64,000 nucleotides of DNA from Ochrobactrum sp. Q0168 (lineage in GTDB: Bacteria > Pseudomonadota > Alphaproteobacteria > Rhizobiales > Rhizobiaceae), in the NCBI RefSeq assembly GCF_016427605.1, contig NZ_JAELXQ010000001.1, positions 436,860-500,859 of the forward strand, in the 5' to 3' direction. Made by a program: the position numbers and the translations under genes. Positions 48,569-58,388 of the stretch are shown here, in pieces. Under the pieces are notes generated by a model, which saw only the letters and a list, made by a program, of their open reading frames with translations, was not told the origin of the DNA and did no database searches. Each line of letters begins with the position of its first letter. Positions within the stretch are counted from its first letter, which is position 1.

Positions 48569-49560
48569 TGACGCGCCCTTCCGTTATACTGAGGTACACT
48601 GCCTTGCCCGCCAAAAATCAGACGCTGCGGGTTACGTTCAAGATCTGTGATCGCCTGCTCGATACGTTGTATGGAACGCCGGCTATCCACAACCACCGAC
48701 TGCACGTCCCGAAGCCCCTGCCCAGAGAAGCGCTGCAAATTCTCTGCGATCGGTGCAAGGCGCTTGTCGAGATTGTCAGAGGTCTGGCGAATGGATTCGA
48801 GCGTCGCTTTGGCCTGTGCCACCACGCCGTCCTTGTCATCCGTGGACAAGAGCTTGTCGGTCTTGGCCAGAATGCCATCGACACGCACAGAGGCAGCATT
48901 GAGACGCGCCATCATATCCTTCGCATCCGCGATGATCTGCTTGATATTGCCGGTGTTGGAACCCAGCTCGTCGACGATATCGGCATTCTTTGCCAGTGCA
49001 TCGGTAAAAGTCTTGGTGTTGTTGATCGTATCGGTCAGAGGGCCGCGCGCTTCTTTGACAAAACCTTCCAGCTCGCCGAGCACGGTGTTGGCACGTCCGA
49101 AAATGTCCTGCGCAGTGGCAAGCAGATTGTTGACCGCAGACGGATCGGCATCAATGCGCGCGACGGTATCTTCCTTCGCCGCTTCGGTCAGCAGGTTCGG
49201 CTCGTCCAGACTGCCGCCCTTCAGTTCGATATAAGCCTGACCGGTCAGGCCCTGAAAGCCCAGTGTTGCAGCCGTGGAACGCGTGATCGGCGTGCTGCCA
49301 TTCACGCGCGTCTGTACGATCACCATCTCCGGGTTGCTTTCATCGAGGCGCAGACGACGGACATCGCCAACCTTGATACCGTTGAAGAGAACCTGGCTAC
49401 CGACAGTCAAGCCTGTCACGGAGCCGGGAATGCGCACATCCATGGGAATGGAATCGCGCGCCTCACCGAAGCGCGCAATCCAATACACGAATCCGAAAGC
49501 CAGCAGGCTGACAAGCAGCGTGAACACCCCGACCAGAACGTAATTGGCTTTTGTTTCCAT
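48565..49560 (-). CDS. mlaD: MCE-domain lipid-binding protein MlaD
   Basis: A 331-residue periplasmic protein anchored by one N-terminal helix (about 6-28: VLVGVFTLLVSLLAFGFVYW), followed by an MCE domain (VTGLTVGSQVLFNGIKVGDV) and a long helical tail. MlaD hexamers shuttle phospholipids between membranes. It is three bases after the ATPase gene and overlaps the lipoprotein gene. Confidence 0.94.
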   Translation of the reverse strand: METKANYVLVGVFTLLVSLLAFGFVYWIARFGEARDSIPMDVRIPGSVTGLTVGSQVLFNGIKVGDVRRLRLDESNPEMVIVQTRVNGSTPITRSTAATLGFQGLTGQAYIELKGGSLDEPNLLTEAAKEDTVARIDADPSAVNNLLATAQDIFGRANTVLGELEGFVKEARGPLTDTINNTKTFTDALAKNADIVDELGSNTGNIKQIIADAKDMMARLNAASVRVDGILAKTDKLLSTDDKDGVVAQAKATLESIRQTSDNLDKRLAPIAENLQRFSGQGLRDVQSVVVDSRRSIQRIEQAITDLERNPQRLIFGGQGSVPQYNGRARH

Positions 49561-49563
49561 ATT

Positions 49564-50421
49564 TTATCCCGTCTGCAAGCGGCTGTCCGGCCGCCTTCTT
49601 GATGGCGCCGAAGGATCGATCTGGCGCGCACGCTTGCCCCGAAAATAGGATTTAACCCATGGATCGTCTACATGCAGCATGTCTTCTATCGTGCCGCTGA
49701 CCAGTACTTTTTTGTTCCCCAGAACCGCTATGCGGTCGCAGATCGCAAACAGACTGTCGAGATCGTGCGTGACCATATAGACCGTCAGGCCCATCGTATC
49801 GCGCAGGTTCGCGATCAGTTCATCGAACTCTGCCGCACCGATCGGATCGAGCCCCGAGGTCGGCTCGTCAAGAAAAACGATGTCCGGATCGAGCGCCAGA
49901 GCACGCGCCAGAGCGGCGCGCTTGATCATGCCGCCGGAAAGTTCCGAGGGAAATTTCTCTGCCGTATCCGGCTTCAGCCCCACGAGATCGATCTTCAGTC
50001 GCGCCAGTTCATCCATCAGCTTTGGCGACAGATCGAGATATTCGCGCATCGGCACCTGAATATTTTCAAGCACATTGAGCGCCGAAAACAGCGCGCCATG
50101 CTGGAAAAGAACGCCCATCCGCATGTCGATGGCCATTTTTTCCAGTTCGTTGAGGTGATCAATGTTGCGACCGAGAATCTCGATTTCGCCAGACTGCTTC
50201 TTGTTCAGCCCCAATATTGTGCGCATCAGCACCGACTTGCCCGATCCGGATGGACCGATGAAGCCGAGAACCTCGCCCTTGTAGATATCGAGGGAAAGCT
50301 TATCGAGTACCGGTGATCGGCCAAACGACACCGTCACGTCGCGCACCGATATCATCGGTGTCGCCGTGTGATGGCTTTCATCCTGCCGTGGTTGCGACTC
50401 CGCGTCGATACCGTTCTCCAT
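49564..50421 (-). CDS. mlaF: Lipid transport ABC ATPase MlaF
   Basis: A 285-residue ABC ATPase. Walker A GPSGSGKSV, signature LSGGMIKRAALARALALDPD in two halves, and Walker B VFLDEPTSGLDP are intact; the SGGMxKR signature is typical of Mla/Mkl ATPases. A basic tail (RKARQIDPSAPSRRR-like) ends the protein. It drives MlaE/MlaD lipid movement. It lies 116 bases after mlaE and three before mlaD. Confidence 0.95.
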   Translation of the reverse strand: MENGIDAESQPRQDESHHTATPMISVRDVTVSFGRSPVLDKLSLDIYKGEVLGFIGPSGSGKSVLMRTILGLNKKQSGEIEILGRNIDHLNELEKMAIDMRMGVLFQHGALFSALNVLENIQVPMREYLDLSPKLMDELARLKIDLVGLKPDTAEKFPSELSGGMIKRAALARALALDPDIVFLDEPTSGLDPIGAAEFDELIANLRDTMGLTVYMVTHDLDSLFAICDRIAVLGNKKVLVSGTIEDMLHVDDPWVKSYFRGKRARQIDPSAPSRRRPDSRLQTG

Positions 50422-50537
50422 ATCTATTCTTTAACCGAGCCAAGCTTCCGACTGAACAGCCGAAAGCGACCGCAGGTTCAGTTTTCTGTGTAACTGTGTC
50501 TCAAAGAACCCAAACAAAACAACGGCCATATAAATCT

Positions 50538-51713
50538 CTAGAAATTAATAGCTGCGTAGAACATCGCGAACAGCCCATCAACGACGATGACCACAAAAAT
50601 AGCCTTCACAACCGACGCTGTAACACGGCGTCCAAGTGATTCTGCACTGCCGCCGACTTTCATACCTTCGACCGAAGCAAGAATACCGATGATCATCGCC
50701 ATGAACGGCGCCTTGATCAAACCAGCGAAATAGGTGTTCAACGCCACGGCGTCATGCAAACGACTGATAAAGGCCTCCGGCGAGATATTGGAATAGAACC
50801 ATGCGACGCCGCCTGCTCCAACCAATGCAGCAAGATTGGAAATGATGGTCAGCAGCGGCAGCACGATGACCAGCGCAACGAGGCGCGGAAACACCAGAAC
50901 GCCAACAGGATTGAGCCCGATGACCGTCAGCGCGTCGGTTTCCTCGCGCATTTTCATGGAGCCGATTTCCGCCGTGATGGCGCTGCCGGAACGACCGGCA
51001 ATCATGATCGCGGTCAAAAGCACGCCCAGTTCACGTAAAACCAGAATGCCGACGAGGTCGACCACGAAAATTTCCGCACCAAAATAACGAAGCTGAAAAG
51101 CACCCTGCTGTGCGATGATTGCGCCAACAATCGTCGACATCAGCACGATGATTGGAATAGCGCCGACGCCCATCCGATCCATCTGCGTCACGATGGCAGC
51201 AATCGGAATCCCGCTCCCGCGACCATATTTCAGCTGCGCGCCGCGAATAGTGGCGCCCAGAATATGCATCGACATCTTGAAGTCGTCGTAAATCGAGACG
51301 ACACCGCCACCAAGGGCAGCCAGAAAAGCAATGAGAAAGAACGGCTTTTTCGCACGGGGAACATCCAGCGCCCGCTCAACGGCACCGCCCACTTCATCCA
51401 TCAGCGGAGTCCAGGATTCGCGGATACCTTCGAGCTGAACATCGGCCTTCTGGGTGATGAGACGCTGCCTCAGCCGTTCGACCAGCCAGGCACCCGCCGT
51501 ATCGAGGCCGGAAATGCCGGAGGCATCGATATGCGTGGATTGGCCGCCTGCAACTTTTTCGAGACTGCGCATCTTGTCATCGACAAGATGGACGCTCTGC
51601 GAAACCCAGCGTCCGCTCAAGCGAACGAGACGCACGCCATCCTGATCCGTCACATCGATCTTTGGCGCGACATTCGCGGCAGCTCTTGCTTTGTCAGCAG
51701 TGTCGGTCAACAT
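50538..51713 (-). CDS. mlaE: MlaE permease with N-terminal STAS domain
   Basis: A 391-residue permease. An N-terminal STAS-like domain (about 20-125; HIDASGISGLDTAGAWL) corresponds to a MlaB-type subunit fused to the permease; the MlaE domain follows with LRELGVLLTAIMIAGRSGSAITAE, the family's conserved motif, and GLNPVGVLVFPRLVA. Five or so helices are visible. The ATG at 51713 is used because GAGG stands seven bases before it; the frame is open to 51767. It heads the mlaE-F-D-lipoprotein operon. Confidence 0.93.
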   Translation of the reverse strand: MLTDTADKARAAANVAPKIDVTDQDGVRLVRLSGRWVSQSVHLVDDKMRSLEKVAGGQSTHIDASGISGLDTAGAWLVERLRQRLITQKADVQLEGIRESWTPLMDEVGGAVERALDVPRAKKPFFLIAFLAALGGGVVSIYDDFKMSMHILGATIRGAQLKYGRGSGIPIAAIVTQMDRMGVGAIPIIVLMSTIVGAIIAQQGAFQLRYFGAEIFVVDLVGILVLRELGVLLTAIMIAGRSGSAITAEIGSMKMREETDALTVIGLNPVGVLVFPRLVALVIVLPLLTIISNLAALVGAGGVAWFYSNISPEAFISRLHDAVALNTYFAGLIKAPFMAMIIGILASVEGMKVGGSAESLGRRVTASVVKAIFVVIVVDGLFAMFYAAINF

Positions 51714-51869
51714 GGCAAACCTCATATACGAGTCGTAACACGACCGAAATACAGCGTATTGGAGCATCCGCCCGATGAATCAGACGAATACCCCAATTTC
51801 GCGCTCTCACGCACTATCTCATCCAAAAAGCCCATCAACTTTTCGGGATTGAGATTCGGAAGGCTCTCC

Positions 51870-52850
51870 ATGCAGAATACCTTGAATATCCTTGTCGAAC
51901 GCTATCCTATCGCCGGAAAATTTACAATTTCGCGCGGATCGAAGACCGAAGCAGCGGTGGTTGTGTGTGCAATCGGCAACGGTGAACATCAGGGACGCGG
52001 CGAATGCGTTCCCTATGCACGCTATGGCGAAAGCATCGAAAGCGTCACTGCAGCAATCGAAGCCGTCCGGGCTGAAATCGAACGCGGCGCAACGCGTCAG
52101 GACATTCAAAAGTTGATGCCCGCCGGTGCTGCGCGTAACGCGGTCGATTGCGCCTTGTGGGATCTGGAAGCCAAGACCGCTGGCAAGCGCGTTGCCGATA
52201 TGCTGGGCGGTGAATTCAAGCCACTTGAAACGGCGATTACCGTTTCGCTTGGCACGCCCGAAGAAATGGCGGAATCGACCGCGAAAGTCGCGCATTACCC
52301 TCTGATCAAGGTGAAGATGGGCGGCGAGAACGACATTGAGCGTATTCGCGCCGTCGCTGCGGCAGCACCAAACAGCCGCATCATCATCGATGCGAATGAA
52401 GGCTGGACCGACGCGAATATTGCCGAACACATGCGCGCCGCCGCCGATGCGGGCGTGATCCTGATCGAGCAGCCCCTGCCCGCAGATAAAGATGCGATCC
52501 TGAGCGAGATTGAACATCCGGTCATGATTTGCGCCGATGAAAGCGTCCACACGTCCGAGGGGCTGGAAGAACTGGCCAAGCGCTATGATGCCGTGAATAT
52601 CAAGCTCGACAAGGCGGGCGGACTGACCGAAGGGCTGGTCATGCGCGAGAAAGCCATCAGTCTCAGCCTGAAGATCATGGTCGGCTGCATGGTCGGCACA
52701 TCGCTCGGCATGGCCCCTGCGGTGCTGCTGGCCCAGAAGGCGACGGTCGTCGATCTCGACGGACCACTGCTGCTTGCGCATGATCGCGAACCGGGCCTTC
52801 GTTACGATGGCGCGCTTGTTTATCCGCCAGAAGTGACTGTCTGGGGCTGA
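51870..52850 (+). CDS. L-Ala-D/L-Glu-type dipeptide epimerase
   Basis: A 326-residue enolase-superfamily enzyme. The catalytic KVK is at 147-149, metal ligands are Asp174 (IIIDANEGW), Glu200 (LIEQPLP) and Asp223 (CADES), and the second base lies at Lys245 or Lys248 (NIKLDKAGG); these fit muconate-lactonizing-subgroup dipeptide epimerases, which recycle murein peptides. The frame is open far upstream, but ATG 51870 has GGAAGG six bases ahead. Its 3' end overlaps the converging glycosyltransferase gene by 31 bases. The dipeptide specificity is not proven. Confidence 0.9.
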   Translation: MQNTLNILVERYPIAGKFTISRGSKTEAAVVVCAIGNGEHQGRGECVPYARYGESIESVTAAIEAVRAEIERGATRQDIQKLMPAGAARNAVDCALWDLEAKTAGKRVADMLGGEFKPLETAITVSLGTPEEMAESTAKVAHYPLIKVKMGGENDIERIRAVAAAAPNSRIIIDANEGWTDANIAEHMRAAADAGVILIEQPLPADKDAILSEIEHPVMICADESVHTSEGLEELAKRYDAVNIKLDKAGGLTEGLVMREKAISLSLKIMVGCMVGTSLGMAPAVLLAQKATVVDLDGPLLLAHDREPGLRYDGALVYPPEVTVWG

Positions 52851-53884
52851 GCAGTTTCCTGATAGGTGTGGGAAGGACGATCACCAGCAATAGAGGTTAA
52901 GGCCTCTTCAAAGAGGTCGGCACAGGTTTCCCACGTAAAGGGCTTTAGAACCTGTTCGGGATCGAAGGGCCCAAGCTCCAGCGCGGCCAGACAGGCCGCG
53001 CGCAAATCTTCCGAAAGAACACCTGCGCCCGTCTCGCCGATAACATCTTTCGATCCGGGCACGGGAAATGCCGCAACAGGCAGCCCGGACGAAATCGCCT
53101 CCAGCAGCACGAGGCCGAACGTATCTGTCCGGCTTGGAAAAACGAATACATCAGCCGAAGCATAGGTTTCGGCCAGCGCCTCGCCTTCGCGCTTGCCGAC
53201 AAATACAGCATCTGGAAAGCGTGATTTCAAATCATCGAGCGCCGGGCCGTCACCAACAATCAGTTTGGTGCCGGGTAGATCGAGACTGAGAAAGGCCGGA
53301 AGGTTCTTTTCCGTCGCCACGCGACCAACGCAGATGAAGACAGGTTCCGGCAGGTCGCGGTCCACATTGGCGCGCGCATGAAAGACGCCCCGATCCACGC
53401 CGCGCGTCCACAGATTGAGGCCAGTAAAACCGCGCTCTTTCAGATCATCCAGAATGGATTGGGTTGGAACCAGCGTATGCGAGGCGGCATTGTGAAACCG
53501 CCGCAGAAAGCCGTAGCTCCAGCTGAGGGGCACCGGAAAGCGCTCCGCCACATATTCAGGAAAGCGCGTGTGAAAACTGGTCGTGAAACTCCACCCCATT
53601 TTCAGGCACGCCTGCCGGGCCATGTAGCCCAGCGGACCTTCAGTGGCGATGTGGATATAATCCGGCTTCATCTTTACGAGCCGCCGCCGAAATGCGCCGG
53701 GCGTGGTCAACGCCAGTCTGATCTCGGGATAGGTCGGACATGGAACCGACTTGTAGTCGAGCGGGGAAACGACGATCACCTCGTAGCCCCGTGTGCGCAT
53801 CATCTCCTGACATTTGGTCAGTGTCCGAACGACGCCATTGACTTGCGGATGCCAGGCGTCGGTGACGATGACGAGCTTGTTCAT
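52820..53884 (-). CDS. GT4 glycosyltransferase, Agt-like glycolipid synthase
   Basis: A 354-residue GT-B glycosyltransferase of family 4. The N-terminal TDAWHPQVNGVVRTL is typical of lipid glycosyltransferases; the C-terminal half has RVATEKNLPAFL and FGLVLLEAISSGLPV (E-x7-E type). In Agrobacterium the homolog Agt makes glucosyl- and glucuronosyl-diacylglycerol under phosphate deprivation and is linked to a PlcP gene, as here. Its ATG overlaps the PlcP-like stop by four bases. UDP-glucuronate for such a lipid could come from the Ugd in this window. The function is inferred from context. Confidence 0.85.
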   Translation of the reverse strand: MNKLVIVTDAWHPQVNGVVRTLTKCQEMMRTRGYEVIVVSPLDYKSVPCPTYPEIRLALTTPGAFRRRLVKMKPDYIHIATEGPLGYMARQACLKMGWSFTTSFHTRFPEYVAERFPVPLSWSYGFLRRFHNAASHTLVPTQSILDDLKERGFTGLNLWTRGVDRGVFHARANVDRDLPEPVFICVGRVATEKNLPAFLSLDLPGTKLIVGDGPALDDLKSRFPDAVFVGKREGEALAETYASADVFVFPSRTDTFGLVLLEAISSGLPVAAFPVPGSKDVIGETGAGVLSEDLRAACLAALELGPFDPEQVLKPFTWETCADLFEEALTSIAGDRPSHTYQETAQPQTVTSGG

Positions 53885-54747
53885 CCGGCGATTTTCGCCA
53901 CATTACGGGCCGGACGTGGCAGCCGGACTATTCTATTGTCGTCGGCCCCGTTTTCGTGAGCGATGGCCCCGCCACCGGGCGCTTTCTTGTCGCGCATCTC
54001 CGTCCATTTGAGGAGCTCCATGCGCCCGTCGAAATGCTCCAGAACCGCCGTACAGCTTTCCACCCAGTCGCCGGTGTTGATATATTCAACATCGTTCATC
54101 TTTTCGATGGTGGCGTGGTGAATATGGCCGCAAATGACGCCATCGACACCGATACGCTTGGCCTCTTCGGACACCACCGTTTCGAACTCGCCGATGAAAT
54201 TAACCGCCTTTTTTACCCGGAATTTCGCCCATGCGGAAAATGACCAGTAACGCAGCCCGAAGAGAGACCGCACGCGGTTCATAACCGTGTTGATCCAGAT
54301 CGCGGTATCGTAGGCCCAGTCGCCGAGATAAGCGATGAAACGGGCGTTGCGCACCACCACGTCGAACTGATCGCCATGGATCACCAAAAACTTGCGGCCA
54401 TCCGCCGTCTCGTGAATGGCGCGGTTCATCACTTCAATGCCGCCGAAATGCGTTCCCTGGAAATTGCGCAGGAACTCGTCGTGATTGCCGGCGATGTAGA
54501 CAATGCTCGTACCCTTGCGGCTCTTGCGCAGCAGCTTCTGGACAACGTCGTTGTGTTCCTGCGGCCAGTGCCAGTTGCGCCGCAACCGCCAGCCATCGAC
54601 AATATCGCCGACCAGAAAAATCGTATCCGCATCATGGTAGCGCAGGAAATCGAGAAGCAGATCGGCCTGCGCGGCCTTAGATCCCAAATGCACGTCCGAG
54701 ATGAAAATCGTGCGGAGTTTCTTCGCCTGTGCTGCATCGGTGCTCAT
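53881..54747 (-). CDS. PlcP-like metallophosphoesterase
   Basis: A 288-residue calcineurin-type phosphoesterase. Metal motifs are SDVHLG (17-22), GDIVDG (47-52), GNHDE (87-91), HGDQFD and CGHIHH. Databases often call it UDP-2,3-diacylglucosamine hydrolase, but S. meliloti PlcP, of the same type, is a phosphate-starvation phospholipase C that releases diacylglycerol from phosphatidylcholine. A Pho-box array 54 bases upstream and the Agt-like gene downstream favour PlcP. GAGAGGA precedes the start. Confidence 0.87.
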   Translation of the reverse strand: MSTDAAQAKKLRTIFISDVHLGSKAAQADLLLDFLRYHDADTIFLVGDIVDGWRLRRNWHWPQEHNDVVQKLLRKSRKGTSIVYIAGNHDEFLRNFQGTHFGGIEVMNRAIHETADGRKFLVIHGDQFDVVVRNARFIAYLGDWAYDTAIWINTVMNRVRSLFGLRYWSFSAWAKFRVKKAVNFIGEFETVVSEEAKRIGVDGVICGHIHHATIEKMNDVEYINTGDWVESCTAVLEHFDGRMELLKWTEMRDKKAPGGGAIAHENGADDNRIVRLPRPARNVAKIAG

Positions 54748-54800
54748 TTGGTTGTCCTCTCAATGGCAACCTGAAACTAGATGCAGAGAACCTGATTCAT

Positions 54801-54840
54801 GTCACAGGGGCATGACGAGACTGTAACGCGCATATGACAG
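54801..54840 (-). promoter_or_regulatory. Probable Pho box (PhoB binding array)
   Basis: Read on the minus strand from 54840: CTGTCAT, GCGTTAC, TCGTCAT, CTGTGAC, each seven-base unit starting 11 bases after the last. The 11-base phase and the CTGTCAT/CTGTGAC consensus match PhoB half sites. It lies 54 bases before the PlcP-like start. Confidence 0.75.
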
Positions 54841-55015
54841 CGGCAGACCAGCCAATTACGATCACCGAATATTGAGCGTGAAAAACACCGAAAAATGGTC
54901 AAATGAGCGTCGAGAAAAGTGGACACATCAGCGCGTCAACCAGAATCCGGTTGATTGCACTTGTCGCTTGGTGGCATGTCTCCATGACCTTTAAAAAAGC
55001 AAAGAGGATCGAGCC

Positions 55016-55795
55016 GTGGATTTGGGCTTGAAAGGTCGCAAGGCAATCGTATGCGCTTCCAGCAAAGGTCTGGGTCGCGCCTGCGCCGAAGCACTGGCCG
55101 AAGCAGGATGCGATATCGTCCTGAACGGTCGCAGTGAAGAAACTCTTCTTGAGACAGCTGACGCCATTCGCTCGGCCTACGGTGTCAATGTGGTCACCGT
55201 CGCCGCCGATGTTTCGACGCCGGAAGGCCAGCAGGCACTGCTCGCCGCCTGCCCCAACCCAGATATTCTCGTCAACAACAATGGCGGACCACCCTTCCGC
55301 GACTTCCGCCTGCTCGACCGCGAAGCCCTTCTCGAAGGCGTGACGCAGAACATGGTCACCCCGATCGAACTGATCAAGGCGGTCATTGACGGCATGGTTG
55401 AGCGCGGCTTTGGCCGTATCGTCAACATCACCTCCACCTCGGTCTATGCGCCCATTCCGGGGCTTGACCTGTCGTCCGGGGCCCGTGCCGGATTGACGGC
55501 CTTTCTCGCTGGCGTCGCCCGCACCGTTGCAGGTGCCAATGTCACGATCAACAATATCCTGCCCGGTGCATTCGACACCGATCGCCTGCGCAAAGGCTTT
55601 GCCTTCTCGGCGCAGACAACCGGCACCACCGCTGAAGCGGAAGCCGCCAAGCGTGCTGCCCGTATTCCGGCGGGACGCATTGGTCAGCCGGAAGAGTTCG
55701 GGAAAGCTTGCGCCTTTCTCTGCTCGCAGCATGCAGGCTATATAACGGGCCAGAATCTGGTTATTGACGGCGGCGCTTATCAGAGCGCCTTCTGA
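55016..55795 (+). CDS. SDR-family protein without canonical catalytic residues
   Basis: A 259-residue short-chain dehydrogenase-like protein. The N-terminal motif is ASSKGLGRA (TGxxxGxG changed at the first glycine) and the expected Y-x-x-x-K region reads SSGAR, replacing Tyr by Ser and Lys by Arg. This fits the BKR-like SDR subgroup that lacks a perfect tetrad. The start is GTG with AGAGGA upstream. Dehydrogenase activity is doubtful; a ligand-binding or altered-chemistry role is possible. Stand-alone gene. Confidence 0.85.
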   Translation: MDLGLKGRKAIVCASSKGLGRACAEALAEAGCDIVLNGRSEETLLETADAIRSAYGVNVVTVAADVSTPEGQQALLAACPNPDILVNNNGGPPFRDFRLLDREALLEGVTQNMVTPIELIKAVIDGMVERGFGRIVNITSTSVYAPIPGLDLSSGARAGLTAFLAGVARTVAGANVTINNILPGAFDTDRLRKGFAFSAQTTGTTAEAEAAKRAARIPAGRIGQPEEFGKACAFLCSQHAGYITGQNLVIDGGAYQSAF

Positions 55796-55957
55796 CACGG
55801 CCATTACTTTACAGATAAACTCATTCTCCAAAACGGGCCTAATGGAACGTCCGGGTTTGAGTTAAAACCCGAAGTGCCCGACCCACGTGTTTAAAGGCTC
55901 GGTGTGCATGTGATTGCACCCTCCACGCGCCGCTCATCATCCCGGCGGTGCGGAAAA

Positions 55958-58315
55958 ATGGAAAGCGATGCGACTATGACCAAGAAAACTCCTTCCACGC
56001 CGACGCGTTCGGACTTCGATGAAGCAGCCCTGTTTTTCCATCGTTATCCGAAGCCCGGAAAGCTGGAAATCCAGGCAACCAAGCCGCTCGGAAACCAGCG
56101 CGACCTTGCGCTCGCTTATTCGCCGGGTGTGGCAGCACCCTGCCTCGCCATTCAGGAAGACCCGGCAACCGCTGCCGAATATACGGCGCGGGGCAACCTC
56201 GTAGCGGTAGTTTCGAACGGTACGGCTGTTCTCGGCCTCGGCAATATCGGCGCGCTCGCATCGAAGCCGGTCATGGAAGGCAAGGCCGTCCTGTTCAAGA
56301 AATTCGCCGATATCGATGTTTTCGACATCGAAATCGACGCGCTTGAAATCAATCGCGTCGTTGACGTGGTTGCCGCTCTGGAACCGACCTTCGGGGGCAT
56401 CAATCTGGAAGACATCAAGGCTCCGGAATGTTTCGAAGTGGAAGAACAGCTTCGCGCCAAGATGAACATCCCGGTTTTCCATGACGACCAGCATGGGACG
56501 GCGATCATCGTGGCTGCCGCCGTGCTGAACGGTCTGGAGCTTGCAGGCAAGCAGATTGCAGACGCCAAGATCGTCACCTCGGGTGCCGGCGCCGCGGCTC
56601 TCGCCTGCCTCAATCTTCTCGTCAATCTTGGCGCCAAGCGCGAAAACATCTGGGTCTGCGATCTGGAAGGCGTGGTCTATGAAGGCCGCAATACGCTGAT
56701 GGACCGCTGGAAAGAAATCTATGCCCAGAAGACCGACGCGCGCACGCTGGCCGATGTCATCGGCGGCGCAGATGTGTTCCTCGGTCTTTCGGCAGCAGGC
56801 GTCCTGAAGCCGGAACTGCTCAATCAGATGGCGGAAAAGCCGCTGATCATGGCGCTTGCCAATCCGAAGCCGGAAATCATGCCGGAAGAAGCACGCGCTG
56901 CGCGCGCCGACGCCATGATCTGCACCGGGCGGTCTGACTATCCGAACCAGGTGAACAACGTTCTTTGCTTCCCGTATATTTTCCGTGGCGCGCTCGATGT
57001 CGGCGCAACCGCGATCAATGAAGAGATGAAGCTTGCCGCCGTGCGCGCCATTGCGTCGCTTGCACGGGAAGAGCCTTCCGATGTGGCCGCCAAGGCCTAT
57101 TCCGGCGACACGCCAACCTTCGGCCCGGATTACATCATTCCCTCGCCTTTCGATCAGCGCCTGATCCTGCGTATTGCTCCGGCTGTCGCCAAGGCTGCGA
57201 TGGAAACCGGTGTCGCCACGCGCCCGATCGAAGACATGGAAGCCTATCTCGACAGGCTGAACCGCTTCGTGTTCCGCTCGGGCCTGATCATGAAGCCGGT
57301 CTTCGCTGCCGCCCGTTCGCAGGACAAGCCAAAGCGCGTCATCTATGCCGATGGTGAAGATGAGCGCGTGCTGCGCGCCGCGCAGGTGGTGATCGAAGAA
57401 CGCATCGCCGCGCCGATTCTCGTCGGTCGTCCGCAGGTTGTTGAAACGCGCCTGCGCCGCTACGGCCTGAAAATCCGTCAGGGCGTCGATTTCGAACTGA
57501 TCAACCCTGAAGACGATCCGCGCTACCGCGACTATGTCGATCTGTATCTGTCCTATACGGGCCGTCAGGGCGTCACGCCGGAAGCTGCCCGCACCATCGT
57601 GCGCACCAATTCGACCGCCATTGCGGCACTTGCCGTGATGCGCGACGAAGCGGATGCAATGATCTGCGGTCTTGAAGGCCGTTTCGAGCGCCATCTGCGC
57701 GTTGTGCGCCAGATCATCGGCATCGTGCCGGGTATCCGCGATTACTCCGCGCTCAGCCTGCTGATTTCGCAGCGCGGCGCGCTGTTCCTGACCGACACCT
57801 ATGTGAATGTCGATCCGAATGCGAATGAAATTGCAGAAATGGCAATTCTCGCCGCCAAGGAAATCGACCGTTTTGGTATCGTCCCAAAAGCTGCTCTGGT
57901 TTCGCATTCGAATTTCGGTTCTAAGGAAAGCGCCAGCGCGGAAAAGATGCGTCAGGCTGCGGCTATTCTCGCAGAAAAGGCCCCCGACCTCGAATCCGAT
58001 GGCGAAATGCATGGCGACTCGGCGCTGTCTCAGGCGCTGCGCGACCGTGTGTTCCCGAATTCGCGCCTGAAGGGTGAAGCCAATCTTCTGGTTTTCCCGA
58101 ACCTCGATGCCGCGAATATCACGCTCAACGTGGTCAAGACCGTCACCGATGCGCTGCATGTCGGCCCGATCCTGCTTGGCGCGGCCCGCCCAGCGCATAT
58201 CTTGACGCCTTCGGTCACCTCGCGCGGCGTCGTCAACATGACCGCTCTGTCGGTTGTGGAAGCGCTGCAGCGCGCTGGCGAAGCGCCTGCCCGCAAGGCA
58301 AAGATTCGCAAGTAA
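55958..58315 (+). CDS. maeB: NADP-dependent malic enzyme with phosphotransacetylase-like tail
   Basis: About 785 residues: an N-terminal malic domain ([24 protein letters not shown]), an NAD(P)-binding domain ([13 protein letters not shown]), and a C-terminal phosphotransacetylase-like domain (about 440-785; [17 protein letters not shown]-like [10 protein letters not shown]). It oxidatively decarboxylates malate to pyruvate; the tail is regulatory in characterised MaeB. ATG 55958 with GCGGAAAA is used; ATG 55976 (MTKKTPST) is equally possible. The long antisense frame is a shadow. Confidence 0.94.
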   Translation: MESDATMTKKTPSTPTRSDFDEAALFFHRYPKPGKLEIQATKPLGNQRDLALAYSPGVAAPCLAIQEDPATAAEYTARGNLVAVVSNGTAVLGLGNIGALASKPVMEGKAVLFKKFADIDVFDIEIDALEINRVVDVVAALEPTFGGINLEDIKAPECFEVEEQLRAKMNIPVFHDDQHGTAIIVAAAVLNGLELAGKQIADAKIVTSGAGAAALACLNLLVNLGAKRENIWVCDLEGVVYEGRNTLMDRWKEIYAQKTDARTLADVIGGADVFLGLSAAGVLKPELLNQMAEKPLIMALANPKPEIMPEEARAARADAMICTGRSDYPNQVNNVLCFPYIFRGALDVGATAINEEMKLAAVRAIASLAREEPSDVAAKAYSGDTPTFGPDYIIPSPFDQRLILRIAPAVAKAAMETGVATRPIEDMEAYLDRLNRFVFRSGLIMKPVFAAARSQDKPKRVIYADGEDERVLRAAQVVIEERIAAPILVGRPQVVETRLRRYGLKIRQGVDFELINPEDDPRYRDYVDLYLSYTGRQGVTPEAARTIVRTNSTAIAALAVMRDEADAMICGLEGRFERHLRVVRQIIGIVPGIRDYSALSLLISQRGALFLTDTYVNVDPNANEIAEMAILAAKEIDRFGIVPKAALVSHSNFGSKESASAEKMRQAAAILAEKAPDLESDGEMHGDSALSQALRDRVFPNSRLKGEANLLVFPNLDAANITLNVVKTVTDALHVGPILLGAARPAHILTPSVTSRGVVNMTALSVVEALQRAGEAPARKAKIRK

Positions 58316-58325
58316 GCCCATCCGC

Positions 58326-58371
58326 AAAAAGAAACAGCCGGCACAAGATCAACTGTGCCGGCTGTTTTTGT
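58326..58371. terminator. Bidirectional terminator between maeB and gltX
   Basis: CAGCCGGCAC / GTGCCGGCTG stem (58335-58344 and 58354-58363) with TTTTTG on the plus side and an A-run on the left giving T on the minus side. It can end both maeB and gltX. Confidence 0.88.
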
Positions 58372-58388
58372 TTGCAGTCAAAAAACTG

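Noticed and set aside
54899-55831. A 310-codon minus-strand frame
   Set aside because: It is antisense to the SDR gene, which has clear family sequence.
55937-58327. A 796-codon frame antisense to maeB
   Set aside because: It is the shadow of maeB, with no protein features.
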